The notes under the pieces were generated by a model. It was given only the letters and a program-made list of their open reading frames with translations, searched no databases and was not told the origin of the DNA. From Clostridia bacterium (GTDB taxonomy: Bacteria; Bacillota; Clostridia; Christensenellales; CAG-1252): DNA of 6,894 nucleotides. A program made the position numbers and the translations under genes. Positions 1 to 6,337 of this stretch are shown here, piece after piece; within the stretch, counting starts at the first letter, position 1, and every line of letters begins with the position of its first letter. The stretch spans positions 1-6,894 of the forward strand of contig SACC01000064.1 in the NCBI GenBank assembly GCA_009928745.1. The letters run 5' to 3'.

Positions 1-707
1 CCGACAGCAAGCACCAATATGTCAAAGTCGATATTCTTTCCGCTGGTTAACTCCGCAGTATTTTCTTTCAGTTCCTTAACGCTGTCCGCCAGATAGAAGT
101 TCAAGCCGTTAGCTTCGAGATGCTTTTTAATATGCGCCGCGGCTTCGTCGTCCAATATGCTTGAAAGCACCTTGGGCGCAAGGTCTACGATATTAATTTC
201 GCCAACTCTGTTTTTGATTCCTTCGGCGCACTTCAAGCCGATAAGCCCCGCGCCTATTATCAATACCTTTGCTTTATCGTTGAGGACTTCCTCAAGCGCA
301 AGCGCATCCTTAAGCGACATAAAGGTGAACTTATTTTTGACGGTATCGAGTCCCATTATCGGAGGGACAAACGGGCAGGAACCCGTTGCAACAAGCAGCT
401 TTTCATACGACAACTCTTTACCGTCGTCAAGGACTACCGTCTTTGATTGCGGGTTTATTTTTACCGCTTTTTTATTCAAAATCAAGCTGCAATTATTATC
501 TTCATAAAAGCTGTCCGCTCTGTATTTCATCTTATCCCTTGTTGTTTTGCCTAAAAGCATATAGGAAATAAGAGGACGCGAATATGTATGATAAGTCTCG
601 TCGCTTATAATTACTATTTCGTTAGCCTTGTCTGTTTTGCGTATTGCCTCCACCGCGCCGACAGCTGCGGTAGAATTACCTATTATCACATACTTACTCA
701 CTTTCAT
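1..707 (-). CDS. FAD-dependent NAD(P)H oxidoreductase, partial (3' end cut by window edge)
   Basis: Partial gene: 235 codons read from an ATG at 707 to the left edge. It belongs to the pyridine nucleotide-disulfide oxidoreductase fold (NirB / NADH:rubredoxin reductase-like branch). Residues 7-23 form the FAD dinucleotide-binding strand-turn-helix (IIGNSTAA). Residues 40-53 carry a RPLISYMLLG segment typical of this branch. An ATG motif (LLVATG, 104-109) and a second Rossmann motif GAGLIG (152-157) for NAD(P)H follow. There is no CxxxxC redox-active disulfide near the N-terminus, so it is not a thioredoxin or lipoamide reductase. As the last visible gene of the glutamate synthase operon it probably passes NAD(P)H electrons to the neighbouring ferredoxin, a GltD-like role (inference). 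The start codon overlaps the upstream TGA as ATGA (707-704), suggesting translational coupling. The GGAG lies only about 2 nt before this ATG, so the GTG two codons later (701) may be the true start. Confidence 0.88.
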   Translation of the reverse strand, partial: MKVSKYVIIGNSTAAVGAVEAIRKTDKANEIVIISDETYHTYSRPLISYMLLGKTTRDKMKYRADSFYEDNNCSLILNKKAVKINPQSKTVVLDDGKELSYEKLLVATGSCPFVPPIMGLDTVKNKFTFMSLKDALALEEVLNDKAKVLIIGAGLIGLKCAEGIKNRVGEINIVDLAPKVLSSILDDEAAAHIKKHLEANGLNFYLADSVKELKENTAELTSGKNIDFDILVLAV

Positions 708-1129
708 CTCTCCTCAAATACGATTGCTCCGTTAGGGCAACCCTTGACACATTGGGGAATACCGCCGTTTTTGGTGCAAAGCTCGCATTTTTGTATCGCG
801 CCGTCGCCGCTTTGGGATATCGCGCCGTAAGGACAGCTGAGTATACAGGTATAACATCCGATACATCTTTCTTTGTCAATTGATATTATACCATCTTTTA
901 TACTGAGAGCGCCACTAATACAGCCCTTAACGCACAAAGGTTCTTCACAATGACGGCAGGAAACCGCGAAAGTTATATCTCCGTGCTGCTCAATCTTAAT
1001 TTTTGGATTAATTTTTATATTTTTGAGCGCGCGGGCAATATCTTTTTGGTTGGTCCCCGCAAACGCGCAGTAATATTCGCAAAGGTGGCATCCCAGACAC
1101 CACTGTTCATTCACATATACTCTTTTCAA
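704..1129 (-). CDS. Four-cluster [4Fe-4S] ferredoxin-type electron transfer protein
   Basis: A 141-residue protein of the HycB/CooF/DmsB-like polyferredoxin type. Sixteen cysteines form four groups: C11/C14/C17/C21, C58/C61/C66/C70, C89/C92/C95/C99 (followed by Pro) and C115/C118/C127/C131 (followed by Pro). That is enough for four [4Fe-4S] clusters. No signal peptide or membrane segment is visible, so it should be cytoplasmic. Proteins of this family pair with a catalytic subunit. Here it lies between the glutamate synthase core and the FAD oxidoreductase, so it probably wires the two together (inference). The start is a TTG at 1129, preceded by AGAGGTG (1140-1134). There is no in-frame ATG near it; the next alternative is a GTG at codon 6, which lacks a good ribosome site. 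The gap to the upstream gene is 31 nt, and the stop overlaps the next start. Confidence 0.9.
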   Translation of the reverse strand: MKRVYVNEQWCLGCHLCEYYCAFAGTNQKDIARALKNIKINPKIKIEQHGDITFAVSCRHCEEPLCVKGCISGALSIKDGIISIDKERCIGCYTCILSCPYGAISQSGDGAIQKCELCTKNGGIPQCVKGCPNGAIVFEER

Positions 1130-1160
1130 ATTACACCTCTTATTTTGCCGCTAAGCTCGC

Positions 1161-2666
1161 TTATTCGCCCGCGTGTTTAATGCCGAGTATCTCCAGCTCT
1201 TTTTCGTTCATCCCCACGCCTCTTAACATCAGCCTGTTGCCTTTTAGACTCTCTATCGAGTTAATACCCATACCGCCCATCATCTCTTTAATTTCGTGTT
1301 CCCACGCGGTGAGCAAATTCACAAGGCGTTTGTATCCGATATTAGGGTTAAGCCGTTTTGTTAATTCGGGATTTTGTGTCGCAATACCCCAGTTGCATCT
1401 TCCCGTATGACAGCTTCTGCAAAGATGACACCCGAGAGCAAGCAACGCCGAAGTGCCGATATATACCGCATCCGCGCCCAAGGCGATTGCCTTGACTACA
1501 TCCGCGCTGCTTCTTATGCTGCCTGCGCAAAGTATGGATACGCTGTCTCTTATGCCCTCATCGCGGAGTCTCTTGTCTACGCTCGCCAACGCAAGCTCAA
1601 TAGGTATACCGACATTGTCTCTAATCCTTGTCGGAGCCGCGCCCGTACCGCCGCGGAACCCGTCTATTGCGATAATATCCGCGCCGCTTCTTGCGATACC
1701 GCTCGCTATTGCGGATACATTATGCACCGCAGCGATTTTGACGATAACGGGCTTTTTGTACGCCGTCGCTTCTTTTAAGGAGAATACCAGCTGTCGCAAA
1801 TCCTCAATAGAATATATATCGTGATGCGGCGCGGGAGATATTGCGTCCGTTCCCTCTGGTATCATACGCGTTTTAGATATCTCGCCGAGTATTTTGGTAC
1901 CGGGAAGATGTCCGCCGATTCCGGGTTTTGCTCCCTGTCCCATCTTGATTTCGATAGCCGCCGCGCTGTTTAAGTAATCCTTATGCACTCCGAATCTGCC
2001 CGACGCTACCTGAACGATGGTATTCTTGCCGTATTTGTAAAAATCCTCGTGCAAGCCGCCCTCTCCAGTATTATAATAAATGCCCAGTTCTTGCGCGGCT
2101 CTTGCAAGACTTTCGTGCGCGTTGTAGCTTATCGAGCCGTAACTCATTGCCGAGAACATTATCGGCATAGAAAGTATTAGCTGCGGAGTAAGATTGTTGA
2201 TAATTTTACCCGCGGCGTTTCTTTCTATATTCTGCGGCTTTGAACCCAAGAAAACCTTAGTTTCCATAGGCTCGCGCAGCGGGTCGATAGAAGGATTGGT
2301 GACCTGAGATGCGTTGACTAACATTTTGTCAAAATACACCGGATAGCTTTCCGGATTGCCCATTGAAGACAACAACACGCCGCCGCTTGTCGCCTGTTTG
2401 TATACTTCTTTAATCGCTTTACCTGACCAGTTCGCGTTTTCCTTGAAGGTATGCTCACTCTTGACTATCTTCAAAGCCCTTGTCGGACATAGCGACACGC
2501 AACGGTGACAGTTGACACATTTTGCATCGTCGCATACCATTTTATCATTATCGGCAAGATATTCATGCGCGCCGTTGGCGCACTGTCTTTCGCATACCCT
2601 GCAAGTAATACATCTGTCGTAATCTCTTACTATTTCGTAATCGGGGTGAATATAATTAATAGCCAT
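1161..2666 (-). CDS. Glutamate synthase core (FMN/Fe-S) subunit with N-terminal 2[4Fe-4S] domain, archaeal/GlxD type
   Basis: A 501-residue FMN-dependent glutamate synthase subunit, matching the central domain of classical GltB made as a separate protein. The N-terminus is a two-cluster ferredoxin domain (C19/22/25/29 and C50/53/56/60). The (beta/alpha)8 FMN domain follows: FSAMSYGSIS (171-180), KMGQGAKPGIGG (241-252), SPAPHHDIYS (277-286) and DGFRGGTGAAP (335-345). The Fe-S cysteines of the core are C413, C419 and C424, the C-x5-C-x4-C spacing of GltB's [3Fe-4S] site, with an extra C416 in between. It should condense ammonia from the amidotransferase with 2-oxoglutarate and reduce the product to glutamate. 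I chose the ATG at 2666 because GGAGGTGAG (2679-2671) sits 8 nt upstream. An in-frame TTG at 2684 would add six residues but would put the ribosome site inside the gene. It overlaps the upstream gene by 11 nt. The GXGXG domain of GltB is absent and must be encoded elsewhere. Confidence 0.93.
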   Translation of the reverse strand: MAINYIHPDYEIVRDYDRCITCRVCERQCANGAHEYLADNDKMVCDDAKCVNCHRCVSLCPTRALKIVKSEHTFKENANWSGKAIKEVYKQATSGGVLLSSMGNPESYPVYFDKMLVNASQVTNPSIDPLREPMETKVFLGSKPQNIERNAAGKIINNLTPQLILSMPIMFSAMSYGSISYNAHESLARAAQELGIYYNTGEGGLHEDFYKYGKNTIVQVASGRFGVHKDYLNSAAAIEIKMGQGAKPGIGGHLPGTKILGEISKTRMIPEGTDAISPAPHHDIYSIEDLRQLVFSLKEATAYKKPVIVKIAAVHNVSAIASGIARSGADIIAIDGFRGGTGAAPTRIRDNVGIPIELALASVDKRLRDEGIRDSVSILCAGSIRSSADVVKAIALGADAVYIGTSALLALGCHLCRSCHTGRCNWGIATQNPELTKRLNPNIGYKRLVNLLTAWEHEIKEMMGGMGINSIESLKGNRLMLRGVGMNEKELEILGIKHAGE

Positions 2667-3756
2667 TGTTCTCACCTCCGTCAAGTTTCACTATAACGCC
2701 CTCGCCGCCCTTCGGCGCCCATACTTTATCTGGACTGGGCTCTAGTATTCTTATCGCTGATTCTTCGCTCGCCGCATAAAACAAATTGCCCTTTTCGCCA
2801 ATTACCATACTGCGCAGCTTGAGTCTGTCGTTCAACACCATCATACCTCCATCGAATCCGACAAGGATGGAGAACGGTCCGGTTATCAGCTGCGAAGCGA
2901 ATGTATTGCGCAGATACTCTAAAGTCTCTCTCTCCTCTTTAGGGCGTCTCTCGATTGTTTTCCAGAAAGGCGCTGCAATAACCGAGCAAATCTCTTTCAT
3001 GGTCAGACCTTTTTTTCTGTTAAGATAATCTATAATATAGGTTATAACCTCAGTGTCAGTCTGCAGGGAACATTTATACCCATACATCTCGATACTTCGC
3101 CTGTTGGCGTCATATGAGGAGATTTCGCCGTTATGCACTACCGAATAGTCAAGCAGCGCAAAAGGATGCGCGCCGCCCCACCAACCGGGCGTATTAGTCG
3201 GATATCTTCCGTGCGCGGTAAACGAATAGCCTTCATATTCATCCAGACGGTAAAAGCGTCCCACATCCTCCGGAAAGCCGACAGCCTTAAAAACTCCCAT
3301 ATTTTTGCCGCTGGAGAATATATAGCTGCCTTTGATTGTTGTATTGACGCTGAATACGCATCTTACCACGAATTCGCGCTCGTCTAGCTGGCTTTCTGCA
3401 AGTCTTGTGGGAAGCGGAATGACAAAGTACCGCCAAATTAGCGGTTCATCGGTAATCTCTTTAATCTTTCGTGTCGGAATCTTGGAAAGATTGATAATAT
3501 CAAAATGCTCTTCGAGGAAGGTCTCGCACTCCTCTTTTGCAGTTCTGCTATCGTAAAATATATGCAAAGCATAAAAATCTTTATACTCGGGATAAATACC
3601 GTACGCGGCAAAGCCGCCGCCGAGTCCGTTGGAACGGTCGTGCATAACGCCTATTGACTGTACTATTTTATCCCCGCAAAAGCGGCTTCCGTCCTTTGAG
3701 AATATGCCGGATATAGCGCAGCCGGACAGATTGCGGAATTGTCCTTCTCTCATCAT
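2656..3756 (-). CDS. Class II glutamine amidotransferase, glutamate synthase-associated (GlxB-like)
   Basis: A 366-residue Ntn-type glutamine amidotransferase that should release ammonia from glutamine for the FMN subunit encoded next. The nucleophile is most likely C13, in GCAISGIF, the counterpart of the MCGI(F/V)G start of other class II enzymes. Further active-site motifs are AHGRYPTN (181-188), VHNGEISSY (207-215; Asn-Gly oxyanion region) and QTDTE (232-236; glutamine binding). Because the Cys is not residue 2, a 12-residue leader must be removed to free its amino group, as in GltB and PurF precursors. Tandem ATGs occur at 3756 and 3753, with GGAGG at 3767-3763 giving 6 or 9 nt spacing; either could start. 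A longer frame back to 3777 has no ribosome site and runs into the leader hairpin. This is the first gene of the operon, and its 3' end overlaps the next gene by 11 nt. Confidence 0.92.
   Translation of the reverse strand: MMREGQFRNLSGCAISGIFSKDGSRFCGDKIVQSIGVMHDRSNGLGGGFAAYGIYPEYKDFYALHIFYDSRTAKEECETFLEEHFDIINLSKIPTRKIKEITDEPLIWRYFVIPLPTRLAESQLDEREFVVRCVFSVNTTIKGSYIFSSGKNMGVFKAVGFPEDVGRFYRLDEYEGYSFTAHGRYPTNTPGWWGGAHPFALLDYSVVHNGEISSYDANRRSIEMYGYKCSLQTDTEVITYIIDYLNRKKGLTMKEICSVIAAPFWKTIERRPKEERETLEYLRNTFASQLITGPFSILVGFDGGMMVLNDRLKLRSMVIGEKGNLFYAASEESAIRILEPSPDKVWAPKGGEGVIVKLDGGENNGY
2671..2679 (-). promoter_or_regulatory. Shine-Dalgarno that fixes the start of the glutamate synthase core gene
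   Basis: GGAGGTGAG lies inside the last codons of the upstream amidotransferase gene, 8 nt before the ATG at 2666. It decides for that ATG over the in-frame TTG at 2684, and fits coupled translation of the two overlapping genes. Confidence 0.8.
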
Positions 3757-3775
3757 TGTGTACCTCCGTATTAGC

Positions 3776-3871
3776 AAAAGGCGCTCATCACATTGTGAAT
3801 TGGGGATAGTATACTAAACGGGCAAATCCCGTTTTTTTATATCCTAACTTCACTATCTGATGAACGCCTTT
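3776..3871 (-). terminator. Putative attenuator: long imperfect hairpin in the GOGAT operon leader
   Basis: Arms 3777-3809 and 3839-3871 are complementary at 26 of 33 positions. The outermost 14 are continuous, with one position as a G-U pair in the RNA. A second perfect 7-bp hairpin lies at the tip (3816-3834). In the minus-strand transcript the structure ends in a short U4 (3779-3776), 9 nt before the GGAGG of the first gene. The U-run is weak for an intrinsic terminator, so it could also act by hiding the ribosome site or stalling polymerase. The opposing hairpin at 3862-3875 would block its outer stem. Confidence 0.55.
3816..3838 (+). terminator. Terminator-like hairpin with T7 tract on the plus strand
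   Basis: AAACGGG (3816-3822) pairs with CCCGTTT (3828-3834) around CAAAT, and a T7 run (3832-3838) follows and partly overlaps the 3' arm. It has the form of an intrinsic terminator for plus-strand transcription, although no plus-strand gene lies upstream. It may stop transcripts antisense to the GOGAT operon from running toward glnN, or it may simply be the tip of the larger minus-strand leader fold. Confidence 0.45.
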
Positions 3872-3875
3872 GTTC
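3862..3875 (-). promoter_or_regulatory. ANTAR-like antiterminator hairpin, GOGAT operon leader
   Basis: On the minus strand GAAC (3875-3872) pairs with GTTC (3865-3862) around the six-base loop AAAGGC (3871-3866). The loop has A at 1 and G at 4, as in ANTAR-protein RNA targets. The loop and 3' arm are also the outer end of the long terminator-like hairpin 3871-3777, so the two structures cannot form together. The stem alone is short (4 bp) and would need protein stabilisation. ANTAR recognition is inference: only one hairpin is found where known targets have two. Confidence 0.6.
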
Positions 3876-3881
3876 TATTTA

Positions 3882-3910
3882 ATTTTAACTGCACCCACGC
3901 GTTTTGTCAA
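3882..3910 (-). promoter_or_regulatory. Sigma-A-type promoter of the glutamate synthase operon
   Basis: On the minus strand there is a perfect TTGACA -35 box (3910-3905), a 17-nt spacer and a TAAAAT -10 box (3887-3882). The transcript should start near 3876-3875, at or one base before the first stem base of the C-AAAGGC-G hairpin, leaving a leader of about 120 nt before the amidotransferase gene. Confidence 0.82.
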
Positions 3911-4000
3911 TTATTTTGGCTTAATAATATAATAACTATTGGGGTTTTTTCTTATAGAAGGTTATAAGTTTTCCTTATACAGGCAGGAGCGGAAAACACT

Positions 4001-4027
4001 AAAAAATTTTAAAAAACTATAAAAAAA
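4001..4027 (+). promoter_or_regulatory. Phased A-tracts / possible UP element upstream of glnN promoter
   Basis: Runs A6 (4001-4006), A6 (4011-4016) and A7 (4021-4027) begin exactly 10 bp apart, and the -35 box begins 10 bp after the last run starts. Phased A-tracts bend DNA, and AT-rich sequence here can bind the RNA polymerase alpha C-terminal domain. A role in raising glnN transcription is inferred from position. Confidence 0.55.
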
Positions 4028-4030
4028 CCG

Positions 4031-4060
4031 TTGACAGCCCTCCTCCGTCGGTGATATAGT
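4031..4060 (+). promoter_or_regulatory. Sigma-A-type promoter of glnN
   Basis: Perfect TTGACA (4031-4036), an 18-nt spacer and TATAGT (4055-4060). Transcription should begin around 4066-4068, about 5 nt before the C-AAAGGC-G hairpin, giving a leader of about 146 nt. Confidence 0.82.
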
Positions 4061-4071
4061 TGCATTATAAA

Positions 4072-4087
4072 ACAGCAAAGGCGCTGT
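4072..4087 (+). promoter_or_regulatory. ANTAR-like antiterminator hairpin, glnN leader
   Basis: ACAGC (4072-4076) pairs with GCTGT (4083-4087) around the loop AAAGGC (4077-4082), the same loop as in the GOGAT operon leader. Bases 4079-4087 are also the 5' arm of the terminator-like hairpin that follows, so only one of the two can form. No second six-base-loop hairpin was found between the predicted transcript start and this one. Confidence 0.65.
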
Positions 4088-4120
4088 GGACTATATGTTC
4101 ACGGCGCTTATTTCTTATTA
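4079..4120 (+). terminator. Putative attenuator in the glnN leader
   Basis: Bases 4079-4091 pair without interruption with 4097-4109 (13 pairs, three of them G-U) around a five-base TATAT loop. A U-rich but interrupted tail (about 4108-4119) follows. It resembles an intrinsic terminator of moderate strength, placed about 90 nt before the glnN start and overlapping the antiterminator hairpin at 4072-4087. Confidence 0.6.
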
Positions 4121-4171
4121 GCATGGAATTAATTGCCACTAGCTCAAAAAACATGTTAAAGTATTGTAAAC

Positions 4172-4200
4172 TATTCGGTTGTCTGTAAATAGACTGAATA
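4172..4200 (+). promoter_or_regulatory. Stem-loop directly before the glnN ribosome binding site
   Basis: TATTC (4172-4176) pairs with GAATA (4196-4200), and GTCT (4181-4184) pairs with AGAC (4191-4194) around GTAAAT, with an uneven internal loop between. The AAGGAG ribosome site begins at the next base. It may shape translation start or mRNA stability; its AT-rich stem is weak. Confidence 0.35.
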
Positions 4201-4212
4201 AAGGAGAAAAAT

Positions 4213-6306
4213 ATGAAAGATTTGCCAATTTTATTCGGAAGTATGGTATTCAACGACGAAGCAATGAAAGCGCGTCTTCCAAAAGACACCTACAAGGCGT
4301 TGAAGAAAAGTATTGACATGGGCAAACATCTCGAACTTGATGTTGCCAATGTTGTTGCTAACTCAATGAAAGACTGGGCGATTGAGAAAGGTGTTACGCA
4401 CTTTACGCATTGGTTCCAGCCAATGACGGGTATTACCGCTGAAAAACACGACAGTTTTATCAATACCGATTCTAACGGCGGAGTAATAATGGAGTTCTCG
4501 GGTAAAGCGCTTGTAAAAGGCGAGCCTGACGCGTCCAGTTTCCCCAACGGCGGCTTACGCGCCACTTTTGAGGCGAGAGGCTACACCACATGGGATCCCA
4601 CTTCGTACGCTTTTATCAAAGACGATTCTTTATGCATACCGACAGCTTTCTGCTCTTACGGCGGTGAAGCTCTCGACAAAAAGACTCCTCTTCTCCGTTC
4701 CATGGAGGCTATTGACAGGCAGGCGTTGAAGATATTGAGACTATTCGGAAATACCGAAGCAAAAAGGGTAACCTCCGAAGTGGGTCCTGAACAGGAATAT
4801 TTCCTTATCGACAGAGAAGTATACCTTAAACGCCCCGACCTTATGTTCACGGGAAGAACGCTTTTTGGAGCGCGTCCCTCCAAAGGTCAGGAGCTTGAGG
4901 ATCATTATTTCGGCAGCTTGAAACAGAGAGTTTCCTCATATATGAAAGACTTAGACGAGGAGCTTTGGAAACTCGGTGTTCTTGCTAAGACCAGACACAA
5001 CGAAGTAGCGCCGGCGCAGCACGAATTAGCGCCGATATACAGTCAGACAAACGTTGCGACAGACCACAACCAGTTGACAATGGAGCTTATGAAGAGCGTT
5101 GCTACAAAGCACGGTTTAGTATGCTTATTGCACGAAAAACCTTTTGCGGGAGTCAACGGCAGCGGCAAACACAATAACTGGTCAATATCGACAGACAACG
5201 GCGTTAACCTCTTAGAACCGGGTGTCACCCCGTTCGAAAATGCTCAATTCTTACTTTTCCTCTGCGCGGTTATCAAAGCCGTTGACGATTATCAGGATTT
5301 GTTGAGAGTTTCAGTCGCAAGCGCCGCCAACGACCACCGTCTTGGCGCGAACGAAGCGCCTCCTGCAATTGTATCAATATTCTTAGGAGAGGAGCTCACC
5401 GATATACTTGAAGCGCTCGAACAAGGCAAGTTGTATGTTGGCAAAGAGAAAAAGCAAATGGAAATCGGCGTCAATGTGTTGCCACATTTCCCTAAAGACA
5501 CCACAGACCGCAACCGTACAAGTCCCTTTGCGTTCACGGGGAACAAGTTCGAATTCCGTATGCTCGGTTCTTCTTTCTCGATAGCTGACACTAACGTTGC
5601 GCTCAACACCGTAGTTGCTGAAGTATTATCCCAATTCGCAGAAGTACTTGAAAAGAGCACGAATTTTAAAGAAGATTTGAATGAACTGGTACTCAATACC
5701 ATCAAAAAGCACAAGCGTATTATATTCAACGGTAACGGATATGACGAAGAATGGGTCAAGGAAGCTGAAAGACGCGGTTTGCTTAATCTTAAGACCACTC
5801 CCGAATCGCTCCCCGCGCTAATTGCAAAAAAGAATGTGGACCTTTTCGTTAAGCACAAAGTATTATCAAAGCAAGAGCTGCATTCAAGATACGATATATT
5901 CCTTGAAAATTACAGCAAGACCATTAATATTGAAGCGCTAACCTTAATTGATATGGTCAATAAGAGCATTATCCCTGCAGTTATCGCATATCAGGAGGAA
6001 TTATCTTCCGTGATATCACGCAAAAATTCCTTAAATTTGAATCTGTCCTGCGTGCTTGAAGAGACAATGCTGCAGCGCATTGCGAGACTATCCGAGTGCC
6101 TGATAAACAGGCTTGGCTATCTTGAAGAACAAACTTCGACTGTCAAAATGATAAAAGATACTCTTACCTCTGCAAAATCGTATCGTGAAAAGGTTTTCAC
6201 CGCGATGTGCGAGTTAAGACTTACCATTGACGAGCTGGAATTGATAGTCAGCAAAAAGCACTGGGATCTCCCCACTTATGCGGATATTCTCTATAGCGTA
6301 AAATAA
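4213..6306 (+). CDS. glnN: Glutamine synthetase type III (GlnN)
   Basis: A complete 697-residue type III glutamine synthetase, within the roughly 700-residue size of that class and far longer than GSI (about 450). It makes glutamine from glutamate, ammonium and ATP in the cytoplasm. Visible motifs are [10 protein letters not shown] (191-200, metal-binding glutamates), [16 protein letters not shown] (261-276), [14 protein letters not shown] (311-324; glutamate/ATP site), RLGANEAPP (376-384) and [21 protein letters not shown] (434-454). The C-terminal region from about residue 480 is a helical extension typical of GSIII. The start is the ATG at 4213 with AAGGAG (4201-4206) 6 nt upstream. The gene has its own promoter and an attenuator-type leader, and lies divergent to the glutamate synthase operon, with which it completes the GS/GOGAT cycle. 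GSIII lacks the adenylylation control of proteobacterial GSI, so RNA-level control is plausible. No frameshift or missing motif was seen. Confidence 0.97.
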   Translation: MKDLPILFGSMVFNDEAMKARLPKDTYKALKKSIDMGKHLELDVANVVANSMKDWAIEKGVTHFTHWFQPMTGITAEKHDSFINTDSNGGVIMEFSGKALVKGEPDASSFPNGGLRATFEARGYTTWDPTSYAFIKDDSLCIPTAFCSYGGEALDKKTPLLRSMEAIDRQALKILRLFGNTEAKRVTSEVGPEQEYFLIDREVYLKRPDLMFTGRTLFGARPSKGQELEDHYFGSLKQRVSSYMKDLDEELWKLGVLAKTRHNEVAPAQHELAPIYSQTNVATDHNQLTMELMKSVATKHGLVCLLHEKPFAGVNGSGKHNNWSISTDNGVNLLEPGVTPFENAQFLLFLCAVIKAVDDYQDLLRVSVASAANDHRLGANEAPPAIVSIFLGEELTDILEALEQGKLYVGKEKKQMEIGVNVLPHFPKDTTDRNRTSPFAFTGNKFEFRMLGSSFSIADTNVALNTVVAEVLSQFAEVLEKSTNFKEDLNELVLNTIKKHKRIIFNGNGYDEEWVKEAERRGLLNLKTTPESLPALIAKKNVDLFVKHKVLSKQELHSRYDIFLENYSKTINIEALTLIDMVNKSIIPAVIAYQEELSSVISRKNSLNLNLSCVLEETMLQRIARLSECLINRLGYLEEQTSTVKMIKDTLTSAKSYREKVFTAMCELRLTIDELELIVSKKHWDLPTYADILYSVK

Positions 6307-6323
6307 CTTAATACATTAACAAA

Positions 6324-6337
6324 ACACAACGGCGTGT
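6324..6337 (+). promoter_or_regulatory. ANTAR-like antiterminator hairpin before amt
   Basis: ACAC (6324-6327) pairs with GTGT (6334-6337) around the loop AACGGC (6328-6333), with A at 1 and G at 4 and a C-G closing pair as in the other two leaders. Bases 6330-6337 are the first bases of the strong terminator that follows, so the two folds compete. Confidence 0.6.

Larger units (their letters stand above)
3757..4212. other. Divergent intergenic regulatory region between the GOGAT operon and glnN
   Basis: About 456 bp with no convincing protein gene. From left to right it contains the leader of the minus-strand operon (3757-3876) with a large inverted repeat, that operon's promoter (3882-3910), an AT-rich stretch with repeated CTTATA/TATAAG motifs (3951-3979), phased A-tracts (4001-4027), the glnN promoter (4031-4060) and the glnN leader (about 4067-4212) with an antiterminator/terminator pair and a second hairpin next to the ribosome site. 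The two promoters face away from each other with about 120 bp between the -35 boxes. Confidence 0.85.

Noticed and set aside
3774..3785. AGC-AAAAGGC-GCT hairpin on the plus strand, resembling the antiterminator
   Set aside because: The loop has seven bases, it is not in the leader of any plus-strand gene, and it arises from the symmetry of the long inverted repeat.
4123..4188. A 21-codon plus-strand reading frame in the glnN leader
   Set aside because: No ribosome binding site before its ATG, no recognisable sequence, and it lies in a leader whose features are better explained by RNA structure.
4021..4212. Glutamine riboswitch (glnA RNA) in the glnN leader
   Set aside because: I could not find the three-stem junction or the conserved bases of that riboswitch; the leader is better described by the overlapping hairpins.
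5200..5214. Another CAACGGCG core inside glnN (near 5200-5210), and a similar one near 4544-4553
   Set aside because: Both are within coding sequence, can form only 2-3 stem pairs, and have no overlapping terminator or T-run. They are chance matches to common codons.
5292..5858. A 188-codon minus-strand open frame inside glnN
   Set aside because: It is antisense to strongly conserved glutamine synthetase motifs, has no ribosome site and no recognisable domain.
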